From: Myroides oncorhynchi
GTDB taxonomy: Bacteria > Bacteroidota > Bacteroidia > Flavobacteriales > Flavobacteriaceae
Direction: 5' to 3'
Assembly (NCBI RefSeq): GCF_020905415.1
Contig: NZ_JAJJMP010000001.1
Coordinates: 429,501 to 493,500 of the forward strand
Length of the DNA stretch: 64,000 nt
How positions within the stretch are numbered: position 1 is the first letter of the stretch; each line of letters starts with the position of its first letter. A model generated the notes under the pieces. That model was not told where the DNA came from. It saw nothing but the letters and a program-made list of their open reading frames with translations, and searched no databases. The position numbers were made by a program, and so were the translations under genes. This document shows positions 11,383-21,121 of this stretch, piece after piece.

Positions 11383-12583
11383 AATGTTTAATTATCTTAT
11401 ATATAATATCTACTGCGACTTCTTCTTTTAACTTTAATTCCTTGGGTTCAATGTTAAAGTCTTTATCTATAAAGGTAACTTTATTAGTTGGTTTTCCAAA
11501 GCCAGCTCCATCATCTTTTAAAGAATTTAAAACGATAAAGTCTAGATTCTTTTTCTTGATTTTAGCCTTTGCATGTTCTATTTCATTTTGAGTCTCTAAA
11601 GCAAAACCCACTAAATATTGTTTGTCTTTTATACCACCAAGTGAAGCTAATATATCAGGGTTCTTTTCCATTTCTATAATAAACTCTTCACTATCTTTTT
11701 TTATTTTCTCTGTGGCAACCTCTTTTGGTCGATAATCTGCTACAGCTGCAGCAGCTACAACTACGTCAACCTCCGAAAAATATTTATGACATTCATTATA
11801 CATTTCTAGAGCTGACATAACTTTAATTACCTGCACATTCTCATGTAATATCTTTTGGTTACTAGGCCCCGATATAAGTATTACTTGAGCACCTTTTTTA
11901 GCAGCTTCTAATGCAATATCGTATCCCATCTTACCTGAAGAATGATTCCCAATAAAACGAACAGGATCAATTGGTTCATAAGTTGGTCCAGCAGTCACTA
12001 GTACCTTCTTCCCACTCAGGAGTTGATTTGTTTTAAACGTATCTCGTACAGCCTTCACGATAGTTTCTGGTTCCGCCATTCTACCTTTTCCGATCAGTCC
12101 GCTGGCTAATTCACCATCCTCAGCTGGAATAATTATATTCCCAAAACTTGCTAATAATTCTAAATTTTTATTTGTAGTTGGATGCATATACATATCCAAA
12201 TCCATTGCAGGAGCAACCATTACAGGACATTTTGCAGATAAATATATAGCCATTAATAAGTTATCACAATAACCGTTAGACATCTTAGCTAAAGTATTAG
12301 CTGTCGCAGGGGCAACGATCATTAAATCCGCCCATAATGCTAACTCTACATGATTATTCCATGTTCCTCCTTCATCACCAGCATTGAAGAAATTAGTATA
12401 AGCTGGCTTCTTTGATAAAGTAGCTAAAGTATAAGGAGTTACAAATTGATGAGAAGCAGGTGTCATGATTACTTGAACCTCTGCACCTGCTTTTATAAGT
12501 AAACGTACTAAGTGCGCCGTTTTATACGCGGCAATTCCACCAGTTACGCCCAGTATTATTCTTTTACCGCCTAAATTTGACAT
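11375..12583 (-). CDS. coaBC: Bifunctional phosphopantothenoylcysteine decarboxylase/phosphopantothenate-cysteine ligase
   Basis: Catalyses two steps of coenzyme A synthesis: ligation of cysteine to phosphopantothenate, then FMN-dependent decarboxylation. The N-terminal flavoprotein half shows GVTGGIAAYK, the active-site His78 (WNNHVELA), APATANT at 91-97, CDNLL and the APAMDLDMY substrate clamp. The C-terminal ligase half begins at KKVLVTAGPTYEPIDPVRFI and has NHSSGKMG. I chose the ATG at 12583 (402 residues) rather than the adjacent GTG at 12586. It lies between rpoZ and the DUF4835 gene in one leftward unit. Confidence 0.95.
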   Translation of the reverse strand: MSNLGGKRIILGVTGGIAAYKTAHLVRLLIKAGAEVQVIMTPASHQFVTPYTLATLSKKPAYTNFFNAGDEGGTWNNHVELALWADLMIVAPATANTLAKMSNGYCDNLLMAIYLSAKCPVMVAPAMDLDMYMHPTTNKNLELLASFGNIIIPAEDGELASGLIGKGRMAEPETIVKAVRDTFKTNQLLSGKKVLVTAGPTYEPIDPVRFIGNHSSGKMGYDIALEAAKKGAQVILISGPSNQKILHENVQVIKVMSALEMYNECHKYFSEVDVVVAAAAVADYRPKEVATEKIKKDSEEFIIEMEKNPDILASLGGIKDKQYLVGFALETQNEIEHAKAKIKKKNLDFIVLNSLKDDGAGFGKPTNKVTFIDKDFNIEPKELKLKEEVAVDIIYKIIKHYE

Positions 12584-12595
12584 CACTAAGTGTTT

Positions 12596-12913
12596 TTATT
12601 TTTCTACTTCTTTGAACGAAACTTTACCTTCTAACCATTCTTCAACAGCTAATGCTTGTGCTTTAGGCAATTTTTCATAAAATTTAGAAACTTCAATCTG
12701 TTCTTTATTTTCAAATACCTCGTCTAAACTATCATTGTAAGTAGCGAACTCCTCTAACTTATCAACCAATTCATTTTTGATGTCAGTGTTGATTTGGTTT
12801 GCTCTCTTAGCAATTATAGTAATCGCCTCATAAATATTTCCTGTAGGCTCTTCAATCTTACTTTTATTATAAGTAATCGTGTTTACTGGAGCATTTGTCT
12901 TCTTTAAATCCAT
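12596..12913 (-). CDS. rpoZ: DNA-directed RNA polymerase omega subunit, Bacteroidota type
   Basis: Small RNA polymerase subunit of 105 residues. It resembles the Bacteroidota RpoZ form (VNTITYNKSKIEEPTGNIYE, then ITIIAKRANQIN), in which the omega signature for latching on to the beta' subunit is the YEAITIIAKRANQI helix. The acidic C-terminal extension (about 60-105) is typical of this phylum. It sits between bamD and coaBC, 14 bases after bamD, an arrangement common in Flavobacteriia. Confidence 0.9.
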   Translation of the reverse strand: MDLKKTNAPVNTITYNKSKIEEPTGNIYEAITIIAKRANQINTDIKNELVDKLEEFATYNDSLDEVFENKEQIEVSKFYEKLPKAQALAVEEWLEGKVSFKEVEK

Positions 12914-12927
12914 CTCTTTCGCTTAAG

Positions 12928-13734
12928 TTATTTTGAAAATTTTGCTAATTCTACATCTATGTTCGCAAGCATATAATCTGCTTGACTTTTGTATTTTGTT
13001 TCAGCATTAAATCGTACTAATACATCGTACATTGTTTTAGCTGATTTAAGTCGATCTTCCATTTTATAACTCACACTATTCATTGCTAATTTATAAGCAG
13101 AATCTAGTTTATAAAACAAGGCATCTTCTTTATATTCTGTACCTGGATAATCATAAATAAAATTATCAAGTGCTATAATTGCGGCTCCATAATTTCTAGT
13201 ATACTCTCCTATCGTATTAAGTTGCTTCGCATTTTCAAAAGTCTTCTTCTCAATCTTCTTATTCAAATCCGTCATAATCGAATTAGCTTCAAAAACATAA
13301 TTTGATGCAGGATATTGATCGATAAACCTTTGTAACTTATCTATTACTTCATAAGTTATTCTTTGATCCAAAGAATATACAGGAGAAAGAGATAAACCTG
13401 ACTTAATTTCCATTAATAAGGCTTCTTCTCTTTTCTCACTTCTTGGATAAGTTGCTGCAAAGTTTTTAAAACGAGGTGCAGCCACTTCGTAGTCTTTTGT
13501 CATAAAAGAAGCCATTGCAAAGTTAAAAAACATATCTTCTGCTTTCGGATTCGCTCTATAAACAGTCTCTAATTGCTCATATAAACGAATAGCATTTCTA
13601 TATTTTTTCTTCTCATAAAACTGATTTGCAATTTCTTTTTTAAATTCGTAATCTTCTGACTTCAAAGCCTTTTGCATAGGCCCACAGCTAGCTATAGAAA
13701 GCATAAGAATAGATAAACCAATATATTTTTTCAT
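12928..13734 (-). CDS. bamD: Outer membrane assembly lipoprotein BamD
   Basis: Lipoprotein of the BAM complex that inserts beta-barrels into the outer membrane; 268 residues. The signal MKKYIGLSILMLSIASC places lipobox Cys at 17. The rest is a tandem of tetratricopeptide-like helices (YEKKKYRNAIRLYEQLETVY; AAPRFKNFAATYPRS; ALDNFIYDYPGTEYKEDALF), as in BamD/YfiO. It is the first gene of the leftward rpoZ-coaBC-DUF4835-recN run. Confidence 0.94.
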   Translation of the reverse strand: MKKYIGLSILMLSIASCGPMQKALKSEDYEFKKEIANQFYEKKKYRNAIRLYEQLETVYRANPKAEDMFFNFAMASFMTKDYEVAAPRFKNFAATYPRSEKREEALLMEIKSGLSLSPVYSLDQRITYEVIDKLQRFIDQYPASNYVFEANSIMTDLNKKIEKKTFENAKQLNTIGEYTRNYGAAIIALDNFIYDYPGTEYKEDALFYKLDSAYKLAMNSVSYKMEDRLKSAKTMYDVLVRFNAETKYKSQADYMLANIDVELAKFSK

Positions 13735-13841
13735 AAATGTTTTTCGTTGTTTTTGACAAAAGCATTTCCAAGATAGTCCTGTAAAAGCAAATGCAAATTT
13801 AAATTAATAATTGCATTATACAAAAAGCTTTTTATATTAAA

Positions 13842-13873
13842 AAGAAAAGATGTCTAAAATGACATCTTTTCTT
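13842..13873 (-). terminator. Terminator after the ferritin gene
   Basis: The arms AAGAAAAGATGTC and GACATCTTTTCTT form a perfect 13-bp stem 24 bases downstream of the ferritin stop. On the minus strand the stem is followed by a T-rich stretch. Confidence 0.8.
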
Positions 13874-13896
13874 ATAAATCATTATATCTTAAACGA

Positions 13897-14412
13897 TTAA
13901 ATTGTAGGATTAGTATTCCCTTGTTGGTTAAAGTTTTTGATATCATTATCAAATAAATATAACCCTCCTTTATCATCTCCGATAAGGTTTATTTTATCTA
14001 AGATTGTACGTGCTGTAGCTTCCTCTTCGATCTGTTCTGCTACATACCATTGTAAGAAATTATGTGTTGCATAATCTCTTTCTTCTAAAGCTACATGTAC
14101 CAATTCATTGATGCTTTGAGACACAAAAACCTCATGATCAAATAACTGTTTAAACAATGCTTTAAACGAAGTATGATCTAACTCTGGTTTAGTCACTGCA
14201 GGAATAACTGCTTGACCTCCTCTTTGGTTAACATACTTTACTAGTTTTAACATGTGTTGACGCTCTTCATCAGATTGCGCAAACATAAATGTTGATATAC
14301 CTTCAAATCCTTGTATTTCTGCCCAAGAAGCCATTTCTAAATAAATTTGTGACGAATCACCTTCTATTTTTATCTGCTCGTTAAGCGCTTTTTCTAATTT
14401 TACTGATAACAT
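13897..14412 (-). CDS. ftnA: Ferritin (bacterial FtnA type)
   Basis: Iron-storage cage subunit of 171 residues. All diiron ferroxidase ligands are in register with E. coli FtnA: Glu17, Glu50, His53, Glu94 and Gln127. No haem-binding methionine of bacterioferritin is apparent. The gene lies 12 bases after dapA in a leftward unit and is closed by a terminator. No Fur-like palindrome was seen directly before it, so any iron control would act on the whole upstream transcript or through an undetected site. Confidence 0.95.
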   Translation of the reverse strand: MLSVKLEKALNEQIKIEGDSSQIYLEMASWAEIQGFEGISTFMFAQSDEERQHMLKLVKYVNQRGGQAVIPAVTKPELDHTSFKALFKQLFDHEVFVSQSINELVHVALEERDYATHNFLQWYVAEQIEEEATARTILDKINLIGDDKGGLYLFDNDIKNFNQQGNTNPTI

Positions 14413-14424
14413 AACTCTCTTTTT

Positions 14425-15306
14425 TTAATTAAGCGATTTGTATTCTTTGTCTATTCGCGATGCTAATTCAGCATCAACTGGAACTAGAGGTAAACGCAAT
14501 GTGTTTCCCATTACACCTTCCACTTTTAATATCTCTTTTATTCCAGCAGGATTACCTTGCTCAAATATCATATCTATAATAGGCATTAATTGATATTGTA
14601 GTTCAAAAGCTTCCTTTACATTTCCTTTTAAACCAAAGCGAATCATATCCGTAAATTTCTGTGGCACTCCTTGTCCAATAACAGAAATAACTCCCGCTCC
14701 ACCTGCTAACACTAAAGGCAATGCTATAGCATCATCCCCCGAAATAACTAAGAACTCTTTACGCGTACTTTGACGGATAAGTTCCATTCCTTGTACCATG
14801 CTTCCAGCAGCTTCCTTTATACCAATTATATTGCTAAACTCATTTGCTAAACGTACTACTGTACTAACAGCCATATTACTCCCTGTTCTACCTGGAACAT
14901 TATATAAAATAATAGGCAACAGACTCTTAAGTGCTATTTGCTTAAAATGCTGATAAATACCTTCCTGCGTTGGTTTATTATAATAAGGTGATACCGATAA
15001 TATTGCATCAAATCCTTCTAAATTCTCTTCATTTAACTCTTCTAATACAGCTTGTGTATTATTTCCTCCTACTCCTAATACTAATGGCAATCTTTGCTTA
15101 TTAGCCTTTATAACGGTACGTTTGACTAATTGTTTCTCTTCGTTGCTAAGCGTAGCTGATTCTCCTGTAGTTCCTAATACTACTAGATATTCTACCCCTC
15201 TTGCTGTTGTGTATTCTACCAAATCCTGTAATGCTTCTACATCTACAGAAAAATCGTTTCTAAATGGCGTTACTAATGCCACTCCCGTACCAATAAGTGA
15301 TTGCAT
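14425..15306 (-). CDS. dapA: 4-Hydroxy-tetrahydrodipicolinate synthase
   Basis: Condenses pyruvate with aspartate semialdehyde, the first committed step to lysine and diaminopimelate. The 293-residue TIM barrel has the Schiff-base Lys164 (IIGIKEAAG), catalytic Tyr135 ([10 protein letters not shown]) and the GTTGES loop at 45-50. It is 15 bases downstream of the DUF6913 gene and precedes ferritin. Confidence 0.97.
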   Translation of the reverse strand: MQSLIGTGVALVTPFRNDFSVDVEALQDLVEYTTARGVEYLVVLGTTGESATLSNEEKQLVKRTVIKANKQRLPLVLGVGGNNTQAVLEELNEENLEGFDAILSVSPYYNKPTQEGIYQHFKQIALKSLLPIILYNVPGRTGSNMAVSTVVRLANEFSNIIGIKEAAGSMVQGMELIRQSTRKEFLVISGDDAIALPLVLAGGAGVISVIGQGVPQKFTDMIRFGLKGNVKEAFELQYQLMPIIDMIFEQGNPAGIKEILKVEGVMGNTLRLPLVPVDAELASRIDKEYKSLN

Positions 15307-15321
15307 AGTTATTTTAAATTA

Positions 15322-15831
15322 TTAATGTTTAAAAACGTTTATATATTTATATAAATTCTCAATAAAACTGTCTACCTCTAGACTTTCTAATACTAAACTA
15401 AAATGATTTAGCATTGTATTCTCACTCGAAACACCTACCTTAAATAAAGCATTCGACTTTGCTGTCATCCACATTAATGGTACAGCTTTATTAGTATAAT
15501 AACTAACTAATATGTCAAATTGCTTTTCAATAAAATCAAGTATCTCAATATTCTCAGTACTACCAGAAATAGTAAAATCTTTCATTCCAAAACACCCTTC
15601 TTCCAATATTTTCTTATTCTCAGAAGTGTAAATTAAAACTTTTATCTTAACACCACTTATCCCTTTTCTCTCAAATGCTTTGATTAAGTCAGGAATAATA
15701 CGAGCATCTGATTTATTAACTAAGATTCCTACTTCTTTAAACTCATATTTAAAATCCGCAGGTAATGCTTTTAATGTTGACTTTTCTACTACTTTACTGA
15801 GTGATCTTTTCTTTAAAGTATTAAACCACAT
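15322..15831 (-). CDS. DUF6913-family protein of unknown function
   Basis: Soluble protein of 169 residues without a signal peptide or membrane segment. The pattern (LVNKSDARIIPDLIKAFERK, KDFTISGS, FDILVSYYT) resembles small proteins found beside dapA and ligA in Flavobacteriaceae and named DUF6913. No catalytic motif is visible. It lies 66 bases after ligA. The minus strand of that gap contains TTG, 18 bases, then TATCTTTA, so a promoter for DUF6913-dapA-ferritin may lie there. Confidence 0.65.
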   Translation of the reverse strand: MWFNTLKKRSLSKVVEKSTLKALPADFKYEFKEVGILVNKSDARIIPDLIKAFERKGISGVKIKVLIYTSENKKILEEGCFGMKDFTISGSTENIEILDFIEKQFDILVSYYTNKAVPLMWMTAKSNALFKVGVSSENTMLNHFSLVLESLEVDSFIENLYKYINVFKH

Positions 15832-15897
15832 ATAAGTTACTCTTTTTTGTAAAGATAAACAAATAGCTAAATAGGCAATACTACTTTTAACATTGAA

Positions 15898-17895
<1,998 letters not shown>

Positions 17896-17906
17896 CTAAC
17901 TAATAT

Positions 17907-18380
17907 TTATAACTTAAGCATTTCTTTAAATTGTCCATATAAATGCCCCTCGCTTAAGATAGCTCCTTGTTGTATTAAACCAAAAATTTCACTATTTCGA
18001 TCATCACCAAACCCTTTACCTCCATGTCTAACTTCTACATCTTCTGTAAAAATCGCATCAGACAACCATTGCAAACCTTCCTTTGTTAAAAAATCTATAT
18101 CCGATTGCTTAGCTTTAATAACGATAGTCTTTATCTCTTTATCATCAAACCCGAATAAAAAGATATAATTCTTAGAATAATGCTCTAAATACTTTGCTGT
18201 ATTCAAAACACCCTCCCAAATCAAGTCAGAGAATATATCTAATTCTTGGTCAGCTACTTCAGGCTTTTCTTCCTTTATCTTATCCCATTCATTTTTATCT
18301 ATCTGCTGTGAGACCAAAAAATTAATAAACTCAGGATGTAATTCCTCTAACTGCTCTTTAGTAAGCCTAGTATATTTCAT
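17907..18380 (-). CDS. DUF6495-family protein of unknown function
   Basis: Acidic soluble protein of 157 residues (MKYTRLTKEQLEELHPEFIN, ending YGQFKEMLKL). It resembles the flavobacterial DUF6495 group found next to ligA. The stretch EVRHGGKGFGDDRNSEIFGL and a helical N-terminus are the main visible features. There is no signal peptide and no known catalytic motif. Its stop is 11 bases before ligA, so the two are probably co-transcribed. Confidence 0.7.
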   Translation of the reverse strand: MKYTRLTKEQLEELHPEFINFLVSQQIDKNEWDKIKEEKPEVADQELDIFSDLIWEGVLNTAKYLEHYSKNYIFLFGFDDKEIKTIVIKAKQSDIDFLTKEGLQWLSDAIFTEDVEVRHGGKGFGDDRNSEIFGLIQQGAILSEGHLYGQFKEMLKL

Positions 18381-18441
18381 AATAAAATTCCATTTGAAAC
18401 AAAGATAACACCTTCATTCCAATTCATATAATCTGATAAAA

Positions 18442-19086
18442 TTAATTCTTGATGATTGCTGCTAATTCTTTTTTCTTAGCTGTTGCGTATTTAAGAGGAA
18501 CATAATCTGCCTCTACAACATCCATTTCATAAAAAGAAAGTGTTCTTATATCAAATACAAATGTTCCTACAGTAACTATTCTATCCTCATAGTTCTCATA
18601 TACAGTAAACTGATAAAAATTTCCTCTTTTCCCAGAACCATCTATATCTGCATTAGGAGATACATCTACCCGCAATCCAACACCTATACCACCATTCTCT
18701 TTTACTGCGTTGCTAAACTCTTCTCCTAAATAATCCTTAGCTGATGTAGTCTTCAATGCTGCAATAACAGTCTCTAATCCATCTTTACTAATTTCAATCT
18801 TATTCACTTCACTCATTAATTCAAGTGCCTTCTTATTATCTACTTTAAGAATCTTAGTTGTATTCTTTAAGATAGTAGGCTCTTGCTCATATAAGTTCTC
18901 CCAAGGAGCTATTCCTTCAGTTGTTTTTAAATCTCCTCCATCTATCGATTCTACAGGCACTTCTTTTTCAGGCGAAACAGTCTCAATCCCCACCCCTTCG
19001 GTATCTTTTATATCTTTCTCATCCTTACAACTAAATAAAGACAATCCTAAAATCACTACACCTAAAAACTTTACTATTCTATTCAT
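18442..19086 (-). CDS. Hypothetical lipoprotein
   Basis: I do not recognise this 214-residue protein. It starts with a lipoprotein signal (MNRIVKFLGVVILGLSLFSC, Cys20) followed by an acidic, low-complexity linker (about 22-55), then a mixed alpha/beta domain (ILKVDNKKALELMSEVNKI; FTVYENYEDRIVTVGTFVFD). It ends in lysine-rich helices. It is transcribed towards the DUF6495 gene with a 61-base gap, and upstream of it lies only the terminator region of the ribosomal operon. Confidence 0.65.
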   Translation of the reverse strand: MNRIVKFLGVVILGLSLFSCKDEKDIKDTEGVGIETVSPEKEVPVESIDGGDLKTTEGIAPWENLYEQEPTILKNTTKILKVDNKKALELMSEVNKIEISKDGLETVIAALKTTSAKDYLGEEFSNAVKENGGIGVGLRVDVSPNADIDGSGKRGNFYQFTVYENYEDRIVTVGTFVFDIRTLSFYEMDVVEADYVPLKYATAKKKELAAIIKN

Positions 19087-19251
19087 ATCTAATATTTTCT
19101 TTAAATATCAACTTAAAATTACAATTCTATAAATATACATAATCTTCAAGATCCCCCTCCTAAACATGACCACAAAGTCGATTATTATACCCTTCCAATA
19201 TACAAAAAAAGAAAAAAACCTAATTCGTTTATTTCGCGAAAATATATAGCA

Positions 19252-19284
19252 AAAAAAAGACCCCCTAAAACAGGAGGTCTTTTC
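19252..19284 (-). terminator. Terminator of the rpsF-rpsR-rplI operon
   Basis: AAAAGACCCCCT and AGGAGGTCTTTT pair with one mismatch, 20 bases after the rplI stop. On the minus strand the stem runs into a T run. Confidence 0.8.
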
Positions 19285-19303
19285 TATATATAATCATTTA
19301 AGA

Positions 19304-19747
19304 CTATTCTTGCTCAGCGATTACTTCGTAATCTACTTCAACGATTACATCACGGTGTAAACGAACGTTTGCAGTATATTTACCTAAACGTTTGATAACT
19401 CCTGAAGTGATGAATTTTTTATCAACTGATTGACCGTTTTTAGCGAAAACCTCAGCGATATCTGCATTAGTTACAGATCCGAATAATTTCTCACCACCAG
19501 CTTTAACAGTGATTTTGATATCTAAAGCTTTTAATGCTTCAGCTACAACTTTAGCATCAGCTACAATTTTAGCTTCTTTGTGCGCTCTTTGTCTTAAGTT
19601 CTCAGCTAATACTTTTTTAGCAGATGGAGTAGCTAAGATAGCAATTCCTTGAGGGATTAAATAGTTACGTCCGTATCCTGGTTTAACAGTTACTACGTCA
19701 TCTTTAAATCCTAACTTTTGAACGTCTTGTTTTAAGATAATTTCCAT
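19304..19747 (-). CDS. rplI: 50S ribosomal protein L9
   Basis: Large-subunit protein L9 of 147 residues. The N-terminal signature (MEIILKQDVQKLGFKDDVVTV, KPGYGRNYLIPQGIAI) is clear, followed by the long connecting helix and the C-terminal rRNA-binding domain (GGEKLFGSVTNADIAE). It is the last gene of the S6-S18-L9 operon, 64 bases after rpsR. Confidence 0.98.
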   Translation of the reverse strand: MEIILKQDVQKLGFKDDVVTVKPGYGRNYLIPQGIAILATPSAKKVLAENLRQRAHKEAKIVADAKVVAEALKALDIKITVKAGGEKLFGSVTNADIAEVFAKNGQSVDKKFITSGVIKRLGKYTANVRLHRDVIVEVDYEVIAEQE

Positions 19748-19811
19748 TGTTGATGTCCTTTTTAAAAGAAGTTAGGTTTCACGAATGAAAACCAACAACC
19801 TTAGTTTTTTA

Positions 19812-20108
19812 TTATTTTAATAAATCAGCTACGTATGGCATTAAAGCTAAATGACGTGCTCTTTTTACTGCTACAGATACTTTTCTTTGGAATTTCAAAG
19901 ATGTTCCTGTTAAACGACGTGGTAAAATTTTACCTTGTTCGTTTACGAATTTTAATAAGAAATCAGCATCTTTATAATCGATGTATTGAATTCCTGATTT
20001 TTTGAAACGACAGTACTTTTTAGTTTTGTTAGTTTCAATGTTTAAAGGCGTTAGATATCTGATATCTCCGTCTTTTTTACCTTTTGCAGATTGCTCTATA
20101 CTTGACAT
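19812..20108 (-). CDS. rpsR: 30S ribosomal protein S18
   Basis: Small-subunit protein S18 of 98 residues, binding next to S6 on the platform. The conserved core is [20 protein letters not shown], then [29 protein letters not shown]. It follows rpsF by 5 bases. No ssb or priB gene separates S6 and S18 here, unlike in many Proteobacteria and Firmicutes. Confidence 0.98.
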   Translation of the reverse strand: MSSIEQSAKGKKDGDIRYLTPLNIETNKTKKYCRFKKSGIQYIDYKDADFLLKFVNEQGKILPRRLTGTSLKFQRKVSVAVKRARHLALMPYVADLLK

Positions 20109-20113
20109 AACAA

Positions 20114-20455
20114 TTAAGCTTTTTTAGATTTTAATTTCTCTCTTCTTCTCTCTGCCCAAGATACAGCGTGTTTATCTAAAGCTACAGTTAAGAAACGCAT
20201 AACTCTTTCGTCACGTCTGAATTCAGTCTCTAAGTTGATGATGATCTCAGCTGGTGCTGTGTATTGGAATAAATGGTAAAAACCACTTTTCTTGTGTTGG
20301 ATCTCATAAGCTAATTTTTTTAAGCCCCAGTCCTCTTTAGCTACCATCTCAGCTCCTCTAGAAGTAAGAAATTCTTCGAATTTCTCTACTGTTTCCTTTA
20401 TCTGTGTTTCAGATAAAACGGGATTCAAGATGAAAACAGTTTCATAATGATTCAT
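20114..20455 (-). CDS. rpsF: 30S ribosomal protein S6
   Basis: Small-subunit protein S6 of 113 residues ([20 protein letters not shown], then [20 protein letters not shown]). It is the first gene of the operon. A well-formed promoter stands 35-64 bases upstream on the minus strand. In other bacteria the S6:S18 pair can repress its own mRNA through a leader structure; I saw no convincing structure of that kind in the short leader. Confidence 0.98.
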   Translation of the reverse strand: MNHYETVFILNPVLSETQIKETVEKFEEFLTSRGAEMVAKEDWGLKKLAYEIQHKKSGFYHLFQYTAPAEIIINLETEFRRDERVMRFLTVALDKHAVSWAERRREKLKSKKA

Positions 20456-20489
20456 AAATACTAAATTTTATTTGTTACAAAATTGGGTG

Positions 20490-20519
20490 CAAAAATACAA
20501 CTTTATACATACTATCCAA
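20490..20519 (-). promoter_or_regulatory. rpsF operon promoter, TTG-N19-TATTTTTG
   Basis: On the minus strand TTG (20517-20519) is followed after 19 bases by TATTTTTG (20490-20497), both elements of the Bacteroidota primary-sigma promoter at standard spacing. The predicted start leaves a leader of about 30 bases. Confidence 0.75.
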
Positions 20520-20561
20520 AACTAATTTGTCTTTTTATAAAGTTTTAATCCTTACACTTCC

Positions 20562-21098
20562 TTATCTCTCTATTTTCTTGTCTAATAACAACTCCGCTCT
20601 CTGATACATCCCCTCTATAGATAATACATCTAAATCCGCGTGAGCTCTTAACCACTTAGCATTCAGATCTACCAAGTCTTCTTCTAAACCATAGAAATCA
20701 TCATTCTTTAGCAAATCTCTTGTAGGGTTAGTCCCAAAATAATCAGACTCACAGAATGCTTCTAGTACAACATCATCTATTCCCTTCAGTACCTCAACTT
20801 GTTTAGTTAACAAAGCTAGATTAGCCACAGCTCCCATCTTTTCTAATCCAACAGCTATTGTTTCAAAGAATTCAAAATCAGCTTGTGTATTCCACACGAT
20901 TTGAGAGAAGTTACCATTCTTATACTGTGCTAAATAATAATCTACATAATAACTTAAGATTGCATCCGGATGAACTACTTCTCCCATTAACCCTCCCTCA
21001 TCTCTTACTAGGTTAATAAATGAGATATTCGAAGAGATAATATCATATCTCTCTTGACTTTTAAAAGCATCTTCTGAAATAACTATCTTTAATTCCAT
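20562..21098 (-). CDS. DMP19-like (DUF4375) family protein
   Basis: Acidic soluble protein of 178 residues. The pattern NISFINLVRDEGGLMGE and ILSYYVDYYLAQYKNGNFSQIVWN, then FFETIAVGLEKMGA resembles the DMP19/DUF4375 family, whose founder in Neisseria is a DNA mimic protein. The family is widespread and most members have no tested function, so DNA mimicry here is only a possibility. It begins 23 bases after the priA stop and ends just before the ribosomal promoter. Confidence 0.7.
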   Translation of the reverse strand: MELKIVISEDAFKSQERYDIISSNISFINLVRDEGGLMGEVVHPDAILSYYVDYYLAQYKNGNFSQIVWNTQADFEFFETIAVGLEKMGAVANLALLTKQVEVLKGIDDVVLEAFCESDYFGTNPTRDLLKNDDFYGLEEDLVDLNAKWLRAHADLDVLSIEGMYQRAELLLDKKIER

Positions 21099-21121
21099 TC
21101 TTCTTATTTTATTTTTTAAAG

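Noticed and set aside
20456..20489. S6:S18 autoregulatory leader structure before rpsF
   Set aside because: The predicted leader is only about 30 bases and AT-rich, with no recognisable stem carrying the binding motif known in other phyla.
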